A stretch of 64,000 bases of DNA from assembly GCA_001949185.1 (NCBI GenBank), contig BDGG01000012.1:808762-872761 (forward strand), read 5' to 3'. The notes under the pieces were generated by a model. It saw only the letters and a program-made list of their open reading frames with translations. It searched no databases and was not told the origin of the DNA. Positions 33,463-46,600 of this stretch are shown one piece after another (positions within the stretch are counted from its first letter, which is position 1; each line of letters starts with the position of its first letter). Made by a program: the position numbers and the translations under genes. This DNA is from Ramazzottius varieornatus. Taxonomy: Eukaryota > Tardigrada > Eutardigrada > Parachela > Ramazzottiidae.

Positions 33463-34669
33463 GTCTTGGCAATCAACAGCTCAACCGGTTGGATACACAG
33501 TGTACGATAGCAGCAATGGATACGATTGACTGGAAGGAATAAACACAAGACTTCGTCAGTACAGTATAGATTACAGAGTGGAGTAAGCAAACAAGAATTG
33601 ATTAATCAATCTTGTCGAATGTGATCAGAGGCGTATCGAGAATCTCGATTGGATCGGTGAAGAGGAGTTTGAAAGCGGAACGTGGGTGGTCTGCTTACCG
33701 ACCTGGTAGTTTGATGTCTGGCAAGTCAAGCTGTTCTGGAATAGAACAAGCTTTCATTGGTGTACTTTCGGTTGGGAGTAACATTCAACATCGTAAATGG
33801 AAAATTAATCAGGCGAACTACGTAGTGATACTGCGTTTGATCGATGGGACGTACCAATCAGCGGGACTGCGTTCACTGCTCTCGATAATCACATTTGCCT
33901 GTTTGAGGCGGTTGGACCTGAACCAGAAACAGAAATACAGTACCATCCTGCCAGAACGAACACACATCCCCGTGCACTATACACCAAAAGTAAACCAGGT
34001 TCAGCCGTCATCCCCCGTTAATGGTTAATGTTGCGCTGTTGGTGCGGTAATCGCTTACCGTCTGAATGTATCCTCTTGCCCCGAAGCTCTCGGCCCGCTT
34101 TATCCCTGAAATCGACCCTGTTGTCCATACATCAGCATCATCTTCCACCAGCACAATCCGCTGTGGATATCTAAATACAAGGTCCACGACTGACAGACTG
34201 CATTAAACACAACCGCTAAATTACCAACCCGGAAGTAGAGTATCCATAAGGATCATCGCGAAGAAAACTAGACATGAAGTTGTTTGGGTTTGCGCTTACC
34301 AGCTTGCGGCGGTACTGAATTTGTCCTCAGTCTATGCTAGTCGCATCGTTAGCCGCCTGGAACAGAAAACTCGTTCAAGCATATTCACGACCCAAGTACG
34401 CCTGGCTAATTAGCGTCATGGCTGACACTGTTACTCCTGTACTGTTCTTGTCTAGTCATACCGCAAACTGCATTGATAGTGAAGAAGAGCAGGGCACCAC
34501 GCTCCGTCGCTCCCTGACAGTTCATGATGCTAATTAGCATCACAGAAGGAAAGGTTTTCCTCAAGCTCTGGCTTTGTCAGCGTGTTTGGCTCGTGGCCTC
34601 TAGGTGTAAACATAGTAAACGTGTCCATGTCGGGCCAAGGTTGCGCTTAGGTATTCCGTAGGATATTCC
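33463..34669. other. Intergenic between KChIP-B and the GT31-like gene
   Basis: About 1.2 kb between two genes transcribed away from each other. A 138-codon frame (33612-34028, +) has no recognisable similarity and no partner exons. This region should hold both promoters. Confidence 0.35.
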
Positions 34670-37219
34670 ATGAGGGCGCCTGTGCATTTGCGAGGACCCT
34701 TCATGGCAAAACTATGGCTCATTTTTGCCTTGGCTATCATCGCTGTCCAGATGGTCTATGTCCTCAACCTCATCACGGGCAACTATTACAGCGTTGAGGA
34801 ACCGGAAGCAACTATTCGGGAGACATCTAGGAAAACAAAGCCGACTGTTGAAGGCGCAGATACGAAAAGGTTCGACGACAGAGCGGAAGCCGAGAAGGAC
34901 TCTGACAAGGAAAACGAAATCAGCAGCAACGATCTCGATACCAAACCGGATGCTGGAGCTGTCGAACCTGAGCAAAGACTAAATGTGGTACTGTATTTTA
35001 TAATTCGACCAACAAGTGTTTTCGTACTGTTTCATGATGTTTTTTCTTTCAGCCCAACAGTGTGGTTCCGCCGGGAAATTCCTTTCATGGAAGTCCCACC
35101 CTAAATATACAAAATAATAATGGTCAACAAAAGAACGCAGCCATGGATGACAACAGTCCACTGTTCAACTTCTTACATGGCGCCGTAGCGCAGGCATTCG
35201 ACGGTTCATCCGGGAGTGGAGGGGCGAATCCGTTATCCCAGATCAACCAGCTGATGCCCATGATGGCTCTGCTTCCCGCCTTGACAGGTGGTGCAGGTGG
35301 AGGACTGGGCTCTGTCAACTGGGAAAAATACATGCCACTGTTAGAAAGGGCTGAACGCTTCGCGCGCTACTGCACCACTACGTTCAAGGCCACTTTTGTC
35401 GAGATGAAACAAAAGCATCCGCAAGAAGCTAAGGAACCTACATTTGTCAGTGCAGTCTCCATGAAGGGTTTCTTCCGTATCTTCTCCAATGAAGACTACC
35501 AGGAAGATTTTCTGGAGTTGGTCGATGGAGGCTTCGGATTGTTGGAGCAGTTGGGCATGACTGACCATTTCATTGAGCTGGTTAGTGGGCGGATGTTCGA
35601 GAAGATCATCGGGGAAGGCGAAGGTGCTGGAGGGACGGACTTGCTATCCGCTGGAGGAGCAGGACTCGCCGCTATCTTTTCCAGAAGCGACAAGGGAAAG
35701 TCGACGACCGCGGTGGCCACCACGACAAAAGCGAGCGACGAGGAAGAGGAAGACGACGAAGAAGACCAGGAGGAGAAAGCCCCGGTTGTGTCCAACGAGC
35801 ACTTTGAAAGTATTCTTGAAACCTACGACTTGATGCTGAGAGAAGAAGAAACGTCCAACGAAACCAATGTAAAGATGGAGCTTTCAGGTAGTGAGTTTAG
35901 AATTCGGTCAGGACAATGCGGCTTGTATCGCACTTACTTGTTGCAGGGCGGATGTTTCTACAAACGTGGTACGAAGCGATCCGACGTTACGCTAAAGAAA
36001 AGGGGAAAGTTAATCCCAAACCTTTGACTTCCGATTCCTTTGCCAAGTTTTTAGAGTCGGTCGAGGTCCCTTTCTCGAATATCTTGGATTATGCGTATCC
36101 CATCAAGAACGAGGAGCTGTGCAAGTCCAAGCCGTCACTGCTCGTCGTTGTCATGTCCAAAAATCAGAACGTAGCTTTGCGGAATGCCATTCGGCAAACG
36201 TGGGCAGGAGAAGCGATCAAGAAGGCTTCACCCTCCGTCAAGGTTCTTTTCGTCCTGTCCGATCGGGACGAGGACAGGAAGGTGGTGGAGGAAGAAGCCA
36301 AAAGCCATGGGGATATCATCACGGTGGATGTTCCGCAGACGTACGAATACGCGGCGAGAAAAGCTCTTGTGGCCATGGACTGGACCGTCCATTACTGTGA
36401 AGGATCCGAGTATGTCTTCAAGATGACCGATCAAATCTACCTCAACGTTTCCAACCTGCAGAAAGAAATGAAGCTCCAGGTAAGTCCTCATGGAAGATTC
36501 CGCATTCTGCAGTGCAGAACAAAGGCGTGCAGTAAACCTGGAAAGAACTTCGTATACGCCCAATCAGCGATCAAAAGTTCCGCAATGACGTCATGGTCAA
36601 AGTAGAATCTTCGTGCAACATACGTTTTGCAATGACGTCATGGGTCGGTTTATCGTGGCTACTGAAATCGAATCTGATCTACTGACCTGAATCGCGTGGC
36701 ACACTCCATCCGTTTTCCGTGTGTATCTATCTGATTGTAGGATGGATGTAGGGATGTTTTACTGTTCATTTAGGTTTTGTTTCGAACGTGCTTTTTTTCC
36801 AGGCTTCGGCTACACTGATGGGAAATTTGGTGAAGGACGACCCGGTACAACGAGTACCTCTAAAGTTGGACTACCTGTTTTATGATGAATATCCCTACGA
36901 CAAATTCACCCCATACTTGAAAGGATTTGGGTTCCTTATGAGCTTCGAGGTAGCCAAAAGTGCAATCGGTATCGCGAAGGACTTCCCTCTGCTGCGGGCT
37001 GACGACTACTCTATCACTGGACTGCTGCCCGAAAAGTTGAAGGTGACACCCTATGGGTTTACGGAGCATCCGGTTACCTCTTTTACGGACGCCCCATGGG
37101 AAGACACCAAGGCCATGTCCAGAATGATTTGCGACAAGAAAAGTAGCGCAATGTTTGGCAGCAGACTAAGCGCACCGCAAATGCTTTTCATCCAGGCTAC
37201 ACTGGCCAACTGCGTATGA
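34670..37219 (+). CDS. GT31 (beta-1,3-galactosyltransferase-fold) type II membrane protein with degenerate active site
   Basis: Four exons (34670-34987, 35053-35887, 35947-36479, 36803-37219) encode 700 residues. A single N-terminal anchor (KLWLIFALAIIAVQMVYVL) is followed by an acidic stem. An unidentified region of about 280 residues comes next (Gly-rich, helical, with a Glu/Asp run near 35750). The C-terminal GT31 domain starts with LLVVVMSKNQNVALRNAIRQ TW. Catalytic positions are altered: the family KTDxDxFxN (DxD) is KMTDQIYLN, so both metal-binding aspartates are lost. The cysteine-bearing CSGxGYVxS block is LKGFGFLMS, and the EDVxVG block reads ADDYSITG. The protein is therefore probably Golgi-located but may not transfer sugar. 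GT31 transferases are usually 300-450 residues, so the extra middle domain is unusual. An in-frame ATG at 34703 is an alternative start. Confidence 0.85.
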
Positions 37220-39148
37220 GCACCGATTCGGTTCTTTGTATCACGACTTCGGTTTTTGTTTGGAGTTCTCCACAATTTTTTATATGGTTCGGATTAAGGT
37301 TGCTTGATAAAGTGCGTCGTGTAAAGCAGAATACTTCGTAAGTTCGTTGGAAAACAACGCCCGAACGACCACAAAAGCGCACGAATCGATGGCGTCCTCT
37401 GGTGAGGTAACTGAGGTTCCCACACGATGATGTGATCTGTCCTTACGTTACATGACAGGACCTGGTGATTTCACGTAATATAGTATGACAAGCTATTGTT
37501 GTCCTTTTCTTTCTTGTTTCGAGAAACTTTCTCAGTTCTCTGATCAGTGATCATCCGATGGTACGATGAGCTTTGCAGAATCACTTCTGAACAAGACAAA
37601 CGTTATAAAGATGAGTCGTGGAGCAGTAAGTGTGACAAGCGAATGGAGCGTTTGTCCGGACAAGCAGCAGTCAAGCTAGCCGACGATGACCAAATGTCCA
37701 ACCTGTCTTCGACCAGTCAGAAGGTTAGTCAACCTCGATCTCTTCCGAATATTCGTCTCGCCTGTTACTGTAGGCTATATCTCCACGCGCTTGAGCGGGA
37801 AGGCCCGGGATATCTGAACGAACCTCGTGGAGAAAGCCTGTCGGGGAGATGAACAAGTAAGTGCTGGTAGCTTGCTGATGTGGTTTGGCCTATAGCTGGT
37901 CGATTGTGTTTGCGCGGTTTGCTTGTCGTCGTGCCAGACTGCCAGTTGCTTTGGAGGGAGTGTAAGGGATCATGACCGTAATTTACCTCGCCTTGTTACG
38001 TTCCGTTATAGTTTTCATGCTGGGACAGGTTTTGTTCCTCTCTTTTCCGTTGCTCGCGACTTGCCCTGTGCAAAGTTTTCCCGCGGGACTTCGCAGTGCC
38101 GTATCTGTCTGTACTGGTAGACCGCCTTGATTTCGATTTTTCGATCGTTTGTAGCACGTAGACCTGGGCGCCAAATATACATGGGATACTCGTGTCGGCA
38201 GACAGGAGCAATGAGGCATAATGATTCAGGGTCGACGAAGAGTGATGACGAGGTCTCTTTTAGGCTTTAATGGATGGCTGGTTTGTCGATGAGGGACCGA
38301 CTGTCCGGTGTCATAAAGACCCTGGAACGACCCTAATGGCTGGTTTGAAGTTTAAACGATATCAACCACTTTGACATGCAGTATGGCAGATGCACATGCG
38401 CAGTTCTTTGCACCAAACGATTACAGTATCCTAAAAACGTTAAACATAGGGCTGGCGGTATCGACTGATATTACGTCCTGTGTGTTCAGGCGGGAGTGCT
38501 CGACAGTTCGGCTGGAGACTTCCCTTTCCATTATGTCCCTCGGACATATACACGCCCGTATGTTTGCGAAGATGCCCATTAATTTCCTGTTCTTATAGTA
38601 CTCTTAGGGGGAAAACTTGGTGCCTAACCGCCATTTAGAAGAAAGGGACAAAACGCTTGGCTCAACATCTATTAGCCCCATTTATGTCAGCCACGCACAT
38701 TCTATTACACAGGCCAAATCTTTCTGTAATGTATCTTGCATTTATGGCTAGTGTTTCAACTGCAGATTTGCCATTCCGTCCTTTTCGTGTCCCGATACTC
38801 TACGGCGTCTTGGGTTTCCGCACGCAGAGTGTTTCATTAACCTGTATCTCGTCTTTCGATGTTCCTTTACTCTGGTTTCCCGCACTGCATATGCAAGGAA
38901 GCGGAATCTGCAATCGAGCGGGGTTCTTGTAGCACAATACCCCTGGCTTTTCCATGATATGCAAATTGGGTGAGTGAGTAAATGGATGATTAGCACTTTC
39001 GACTTGCAAATGAGCAGCTCTTGATGCTTTCCTCTGTCAGTACTGAGGTTTTGCAATTAAGCAGGGCATTGTTTCCGAAAATATTCCATCTGAAATTCTG
39101 AATGTGCACTGTTTTTAGTGCTCGTGTATCGAATGTCTTGAGTTCATG

Positions 39149-39262
39149 TGGGAGCCTGTCAAACGAACTTAACCAGATCAGTTTCTAGAGTGACGCACAC
39201 TTCCAGCCATTATTACTGAGAATGTGCGCCATTTGGGAAGACGATCTGGTCGAGCTAATTAA
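39149..39262. repeat. Foldback repeat copy 12
   Basis: The left GGGAGCCTGTCAAACGAACT and AACCAGATC arm face GATCTGGTCGAGC. Core arms are GAGTGACGCAC and GTGCGCCATTTGGG. Confidence 0.78.
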
Positions 39263-40142
39263 TACATGTATGCTTGCATGTAAATTGTCGGATGTGGAAT
39301 CGGCAGACCGCGCGTTGTGGTTCGCTAGGCATTTTCAGTCCCTCTTTTGTAGTGTGGTTATTTCCCTATAGTAACTTCAGTACAGTAACTGTAATTGTAC
39401 ATAATTATATCATATGTATCATACGCAAGGTCCGTCACCATGTAGGCTCTTGCGCCTTATGTGTTGCTCAGGGTACATCGAAAGCTGAAACTCGAGAACC
39501 GCATGCTTCGACGGCGGAACAAGTAGCTTGAGACAGTAGCCCTTAAGTTTTCTAAGAACAGTTCGGTTGGAACAAACGGGAAATGCACCGTGAAGCCAAC
39601 TTCAGGAAAAGTCGCGTGCTTCCGGCAAGGATGGATGCGATAACTTCGTGACTAGCTGCTGATGACTATCGACTGGCCTATGTTAGTTGAAACATAAACA
39701 GCTGCGTGGCGCTTGACTGATTTAACAGCTTCGAGAACCCACGTCATATGCAGACCCCTTCGCTGTGCGTGGAGCACGGCTCGTTTCCCGTAACATTTGT
39801 CCGGTTGATCTGTTAGACAGATCCAGATCGATGGGACTTGCAGAACCTGGTATAGGAATTCGATTGAACAAGTATTTACATTAGTGGAAAAATACAGTAC
39901 GATTGACCGCATGTATGTCGAAGAAAATAGGAGGAAGGAGCGCGTCGGCATAATGAAGCTGGGGAATTCAGAGATGCGCATGTTGATGAGGAACCCATCG
40001 GAAGCAACGAGTAAACTAAAGTAGCGTATATCCTCTCGATAGTATCGTATAGTTGTAGGACTGTGGCTACGGTGGCGGAGTACTGTCTGGAAATGATTTC
40101 ACGTCTTTCTGTTTACCATGGAAAGTAATTCATACGACAAAT

Positions 40143-40253
40143 AGGAGCTGGGCGAACAAAACGTGGAAGTGGCGCACATTTTTATTGTTACAGAATGGTA
40201 GGATGCGCCACTCAGGGCAACAATACTGTACGTTATCTTCGCGTAGTTCCCAG
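40143..40253. repeat. Foldback repeat copy 13
   Basis: The left GGAGCTGGGCGAACAAAACG matches the right CGTTATCTTCGCGTAGTTCC. Core arms are GAAGTGGCGCACA and GATGCGCCACTCAG. Confidence 0.83.
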
Positions 40254-41045
40254 TTTGTGGTGACGAATTTCTGGCTGCTGACATTTGTTTTATTGACTTT
40301 GGAGGGTACTGAAAGCTTTGTGGGAGATTTATACCTCGACTGAAGTGTTTTTATTCGGTCTTTGCTCGAGCGTCGTCCGTCACGCGAAGGTAGATGGATT
40401 GCGCGGTAGGAAATTCTCGTCAAACAATGAACTTTGATGCCGCCATTAAGACAGGAGAAAGTGCCTCTAACTATATCGTACTGAAAAATGAGAAGCCGTC
40501 CACTGAATAGCAGCACGCGACTGTTAATCCGTCCTTGCGCTAAAAGGGGGTTCTTTTCGGCCGTCAAAAAGCGAGCGAAACGATATCACACTTCTTTGGG
40601 TATCTGGTTCATTGGATATCATTAGTCGCTTACGTGAGTTCTTGGGTGTCAGTTCCTTACGGGTCGCGAAGTGACCCGTCAGTGGGTCTCCATGATAATG
40701 TACGGAATTAGCTTCGTGAATGTACCGAATTCATCGTAGACCCGAGCTAATTGCAAGAAGGTTTCAGCATTTTTATAATTTGGCCGAAAGTTGCAAGTAT
40801 TTCTCACTGTTGAGAACTTCTTGGCTTTTTCGAAGTTGCAAAGAATTTTGGCTTGCACGATCTTCGACGTACCTGTTTGCGCGACACTGGGGAAACCGAT
40901 GCCGAAACTCGAAGTGAAACTCCGCGGTAGGTTCCTGATGCTTTTCTTTGGGAAAAAACACCATCTACGTGAACCGGTAACTAACTGTGAACCGTGCTGG
41001 TGGCAAACAGTGATACTGTATATCGCGTAGCACAAGGATGTCTTT

Positions 41046-41167
41046 GGTGCGCAGGTTGCAAATGATGTGAACGTTTTCCCAAGCGGCGCACTTTTTGGGC
41101 CAGTGATAATGAGAAAGTGCGCTACTTGAATCAGTGATTTGCTTCCATTCATTTGCCCACGTCCCAG
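41046..41167. repeat. Foldback repeat copy 14
   Basis: The core AAGCGGCGCACTTTTT faces AAAGTGCGCTACTTGA. The right end CATTTGCCCACGTCCCA is typical. Confidence 0.82.
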
Positions 41168-41408
41168 ATGATTTTGCCTGTTCCTTACGTTGCGCGATGC
41201 AACAGTTGGCGAAGAACGTGCTAGGGGTAATGACGCCTCTTTTGTTGTCTCTCCAGAGAATTATGGTGTTTAGCTGGACAAAACGCTGAATTTTGTTCTA
41301 CTGTTAGCCCCATGCGTGTTTTTGATCACAGTGATTTGCGGGCTTTTGTGTAGGGTACGCGACGCATAATTGAGGTCGCTGCTGCCACACAGCGGAGACG
41401 ATACGGGC

Positions 41409-41610
41409 ATGATTTTGCCACCACATCAGATCGGCCTAAAGCTGAAACGAATCTCTGGGGATAATCTGGATAAAGACGGCCTGAACGAGAGTTTTATGAG
41501 GTTGGAAGTCACTACGCAGGGGACCCTAGAGTCAGGGACAAGCCGATGCGATCGACAGCTTAAGGCCTTCTTGAAGTGTCTTCAGAAAAAGCCATCCAGT
41601 GAGCAGTCAA
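41409..41610 (+). CDS. Candidate alternative first exon of the CAP gene
   Basis: The ATG at 41409 (MILPPHQIGLKLKRISGDNL) opens 67 codons ending SSEQS plus one base at A|GTGAGT. Phase 1 matches the CAP exon at 45979. It resembles the other candidate first exon (43656-43818) only in its closing EQS and phase. The support is splice phase alone. Confidence 0.3.
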
Positions 41611-41833
41611 GTGAGTCCCTTCAATGACTGCTTCCGGACAAAAGCCCGCATATTTTCCTAGCGTAGTCGATCTTTGCTCCGGCACTCCCTCTGCGCCGAA
41701 ATCTCTTGAAGCGACACTGTTGCCGAACATGACAAGTTGCTGCAACGAAATCGAAAAACTCCAGAGGGAACTCAGCCGTCAATATTTTTATGTTGGCTTC
41801 GCCAAACGATTGAAGTTGCTCGAAACAAAATAT

Positions 41834-41936
41834 TTGGAGCTGGGCAAACAAACGTACAAATTCGTTATTACAAGTGGCGCACGTTTTGATCGCTGTTAGC
41901 TGGAGGGCTGCGCCATCAAGATAACGATTTGTATGA
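41834..41936. repeat. Foldback repeat copy 15
   Basis: TTGGAGCTGGGCAAACAAAC and ACAAATTCGTTATTACAAG, with the right arm GATAACGATTTGT. Core arms are AAGTGGCGCACG and GCTGCGCCATCA. Confidence 0.82.
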
Positions 41937-43655
41937 TCAAAGACTGAAGGAAAATTAGGATATTTTTCGTGAAAACTTTCGGATCCATCCCGGAAACTGC
42001 ATCTGCTGAGTAAACTGGGCATCGCAGTGGCACCGCGGATGTCACTATGCGAGTATTATGCAAAACTTTGGTCGCCTGTTTGGCGACAATATTGCGCGTA
42101 GTTCGGCACTGGGAAACTGGGAGCCTCGTAGGTCGTTAAAGGAGTTCACAGCAGGGTTTCGTGTTGATAAAATGTCAAGAAAAGAATAATGAATGATGAC
42201 TGCTATCGTAGGGCCATAAGTCTACTTAGGAAAATTTACGACATAGAATGAGTGCAGCAGGGCGCAAGGCCTTGTTACAATCCGGCAAACCAGTTTGATT
42301 GAGCTGTATCCGGTTGGCAGTCGCGCTCTTTTCATCTCCAACAGCAGCCCCATAAACACGTCAGAGTACGCTTCAGCTTTGTCAGACTCCTTTTTCTGAA
42401 GTACCCAGAAACCTGACGGATCGGGTTTCCAGTTGAAGAGCAGTGATATCGCAGTTTCAGAACGATGAGAAGAGAGCGATGAATGATGAGACTGTTGTTT
42501 GTTGAGGCAGGCTGAAGTGCTTGCTTTGCTTGCTGATAAACTTGGACTGTAGTCAATTTGATTCTTTAGAGACTTCACCGTAGATATCCGAGAGATGTGC
42601 AGCGCAGCGTACGGAAACGCTCTATATTCACTCCGGATCCCTGCGATTAGGCTGGTCGACAGAAGCGAGGTAGCTAGAAGACTCTCACGTACCCGGTCGC
42701 CTCATCGGAAGAGTACGCCGAGTACAATGATGTCTGGCTTGATTGTGCACCGCCACTTCCTGCTTGGACTTGATGTTCCTTAGTATTCGTTTGGGAGCTC
42801 TCGAGAAACAGGGATGACGGAGTGGGACTTTGAGAAGGACTTTGGAAGAATGATGAATGTAGTTCAGGCAGCTCTTGGTTGTCGTTATCAATTGCATAGT
42901 GTACACAATATAGACACAAGAAGGCGAAATTATACAATGTTTGGCGTACTTGCGTGGTACAGCTATTCATCGTCTCTCCCTCAGCTCCCTCTCAAAATCC
43001 ACTTTTTCTTACTTCCATCCCATTAATCATTTGTATACGTACATGTCGGCACATCGACGTTGGCAGCCGGCAGCTTTAATAGTTCTAGTCTGCGCGCCAT
43101 ATCCTGCCGTTCAATCGTGTTCCCCTTCTTCCCTGTTTTACGATCGAGCTAGGTCTCGCTAGGCGATCCTGACGTGCAAGAATAAGCGGCCCCTTACGTG
43201 CCGTCAGAATAAGCAAATCTGCCGACTCAATTATTATCATCCCCCACGTCAAACCTTTGTATACATGAAGACCATCTTAATCAGCGCTCTGTCACCTCCA
43301 ATGTTTATGGCTTTCCATCCTTCTGCCACTGTTTTCTCTCAGCCGCGTGATTAGAATGCCATCAAGTCGACGATTATGACGTATAACAATTACCCATCTG
43401 AGTGCTTGCTAATTGGTCTTTGGTGATGCTGTGCTAATATTGGTTCGTTGATCTGCTTTATATGTGTGGTGGTCTGAAGGACTTGAGAAAGAGGCGGAGG
43501 ACCGGAAAGGTCATCAGCGTTGTCGAGCGGAATTTTCGTGTTAGTCCGGAGGGATTCCTCTGTCTTCAAGCCGAGAATATGTGGATGGACTAAGTTAGTT
43601 AGCAAATGTAGTTCAGAAGGAGTCCATCTGATATTTATCGGGATGGTGCATCTTT

Positions 43656-46600
43656 ATGAATCCTGCAGACAATTCAGCTCGCAAAACTCAGCTACCGCCA
43701 CAGCAGCAACCGCTTCAAAAACCAACCTCTTCCAGCTTAGTCAACAAGAACGGTGTCATTATCCGCAAATCTCAATCGTTATGGTTTTGGTGCAGAAACG
43801 AAACAGGCGAACAGTCTCGTAAGTATATACATAGTGAAACCGATGGGCGAGTAGATCAGAGTATATTATGCCGAGCGACTTTCTTAGCTTGTAAGGTCAC
43901 CGACGGATTCAATTCAGAAGGAATTATGTTGTATTTTCTTCGAAGATTTCTGCGTTAGTCTGGGAGGTCGCGAAGCTCGAAGGGTGTACAACGCGCAATA
44001 GTCCGCAAATGAGCAAACGAAGGCTGCCGACCGTTGCTGTAAAGGTTGTAATTAGAAACGTTCGATGTTGTGAATAGGCGGTTCTCCGTATCGATTTCAC
44101 AATCCTTCTGTAGGGATTTTATATCAGGCTCAATTTTCCTACGGCCGAAGAACCCGTTAGGTATCCCGCTTTCTCGGCGTCCAGCATCGGTCGGGAACCT
44201 ATGCCAGGAGTCCGGGGAACCCGGGTGGGAATATTGGATTTTGATTTTACAAAACTCGATAATAAATTCCGAGACTTGGGAAAGCTCAGCTTGAAATCTG
44301 TGGCGTGTAATACCTTTACGAAATTAGAAAACCAAAATCAGCCACTGTGTCTGGTGAGACGAGCCGAGAAGATCTGGTGCATGTTGTGTAATAACCATAC
44401 CGTGAAGAACTAAGTAGCATCTGCTTTCGTTTTTGTCAGTGCAATCAACCCATTGCCATGTTTGACGAGACCGGAACCACTTTTTCCTCCGATAAAAGAC
44501 TGATCGTAATGTCATGAAGCTCGACTATGTGGGACGTCGGCAAACGAATTCACCCAGGTCACTTCTCCAAGTGGCGCTCGCTCACAGCCAACTACAATGT
44601 AAACGTACGCTACTTGATCTGGCTCCAGAGTGTTCCCGAGTAGTGCACGCTGTCAGCTAGTTACAGTGTGAACGTGCGCTGCTGGTTGAAATCATTTGCC
44701 GATATCCCATATGAAAATTCAATAAGGGTTGTGCAACGTCAGCATGTTGCGCTTTCCAGCTGTAGTCCTTCCCGACGTTCCACTTGAACCTTGAATGCTT
44801 GAAAAGCTGGTGAAGCCACGAAGCAATGAGAAGAGCCTGATATTATTACCATTGTAGTAAATTAAATCTTGTCTGTTCACGTGGCCACTTATCCAACGAA
44901 GGGATGACAGGCCAGCTGAAAAGTGTTATTCAACGTTATTGCAGCCTGTGTAAATACCAGCAGCGGTTAAGTGTCTATCTTCTTTGGCGGCGATTTCATT
45001 TTCCTCAACTCCAACATGTATTTTGATAAAGAGGACATTACTTTGTAGAAAAGTGCAACGATTCAGCCCGTGGCAAGATTTGTCCGCCTTATTAGAAAAT
45101 CAGGACACTGCGCATTAGCATGTTACATGCACGACTTCGAATTTTCATGTGCAAATAGGATGTCGGCAAATGAATTTACTCAGATCGCTACTCAGTGGCG
45201 CACGTTTCCGTTGTTACCGGGTGAGAACGTGCGCCACTTGAAAAACGATCAGGGCGAACTCATTCGGCGATGTCCTGAATATTGCGCGGTTACATAATGA
45301 GAATAGTTTTTTTCCCATGTCGTCGGAACGAAACAGCTTCATACGGGCCATCTTCGGTGTAGGAAGGGAAAGTGATGTTTAGGATGGAGAAGCCGTAGCT
45401 CCCTGGGACGAGACGGCTGATTAGATGTAGCGTACTTCCGGTCCACTGCGTTATGGTGATCTCTTAACGACCCTTAAAGGTTCCATTCGGGAGCGTTTCC
45501 ATCAGCCTATTGCGTTATAATTGAGGAACCCCAAACAGCCAGCCCACGATTTCCTTTTGGTCTACTACGGTCCACAGTCCGATAGGCGAGATTGGGGCTT
45601 ACAATTTCCTAGGGTTCGACGAGGTACCCTACATACAGTACTACCGGAAATAAGTTCTACATCTCTACTATAGGTCGAATGGCGTACCACGAAGGGTTCT
45701 TTGTAAGGACCAAGTTCTTTACGTCAAATGTTGATACTCAGGTATCTGTGAGTCGGTAAATTGAAAGGATAGACTGGTAAGGGGGCTGATGAATTCCACT
45801 TCGGTCGTACCATCCGTTTATTTACTCGGAAATTACCCACTGATGAACTGGGCGACTCAGAGTATCCCGTATGCTGTTTGACTACTCGATCTTGTAACAC
45901 ACTGTTAAACTACTAGGAACCACGCCTCTTGACGCATTTGTTCTGTGTCGACACAACTAATCTTCCTTCATTTTGCAGCATTAGAGAAATTTCAAGAACA
46001 ATGCTTCGAAGCTCACAATCATTTCCGCACCCTGCACGGTTGCCCTCGTCTGCGCTGGTCCGAGGAGCTGGCTCGTCAGGCTCAACACTGGGCCGAACAC
46101 ATTGCCGAAAGTGGTGTCGTCCAATACCAAGAGCAGCCCGGTACGCCGTAAAACGCCGAATAAACGAGGATATCGGCAAGTGAATTCACCCAGATCATTT
46201 TTCCGAATGGCGCACGCTCTCAGCCAGTTTCGTTGTGAATGTGCGCTTCTTGAGACGGCTGTCTGGAGGGAATCGTTTGCCGAAGTCCCAACGCTTTCCT
46301 GAACATCGAAAGAACAGAACCTTTTTTGTCCTGCTGACACTCTATGACATTCTGAATCTTCCAGGTATCGGAGAAAATATTTGCATGCTCAACCTGAGTC
46401 GCAATGCCGAGATTCGAGGAGATGTCGTGACGCGGATATGGTACAACGAGATACGCCAGTACGACTTTGCCGAGCCTGGTTGGAGGAAGAGTAAGCCGTA
46501 GTCTTTTCAGACAGCTCGAATTGTTCCTTTTTCCCTGTTGGGAAGATGAAGCCCGGGGCTGGTTCATTGCTTAATCGTAAAGACCATCATCAATGTTTGC

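Larger units (their letters stand above)
37220..41408. other. Long gene-poor region
   Basis: About 4.2 kb with three foldback repeats and no exon I can support. A frame starting MERLSGQAAVKLADDDQ (37644) ends at a GTTAGT donor but no partner exon was found. Other frames look random. Confidence 0.4.

Noticed and set aside
33612-34028. 138-codon frame upstream of the GT31-like gene
   Set aside because: No domain, no signal peptide and no splice partners; composition looks non-coding.
40679-41152. 157-codon minus-strand frame
   Set aside because: Part of it is the reading frame through a foldback repeat copy; no conserved motif was seen.
39274-43600. CRISPR-like or satellite array in the gene-poor region
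   Set aside because: The repeats there are dispersed inverted hairpins, not regularly spaced direct repeats, and the genome is clearly eukaryotic.
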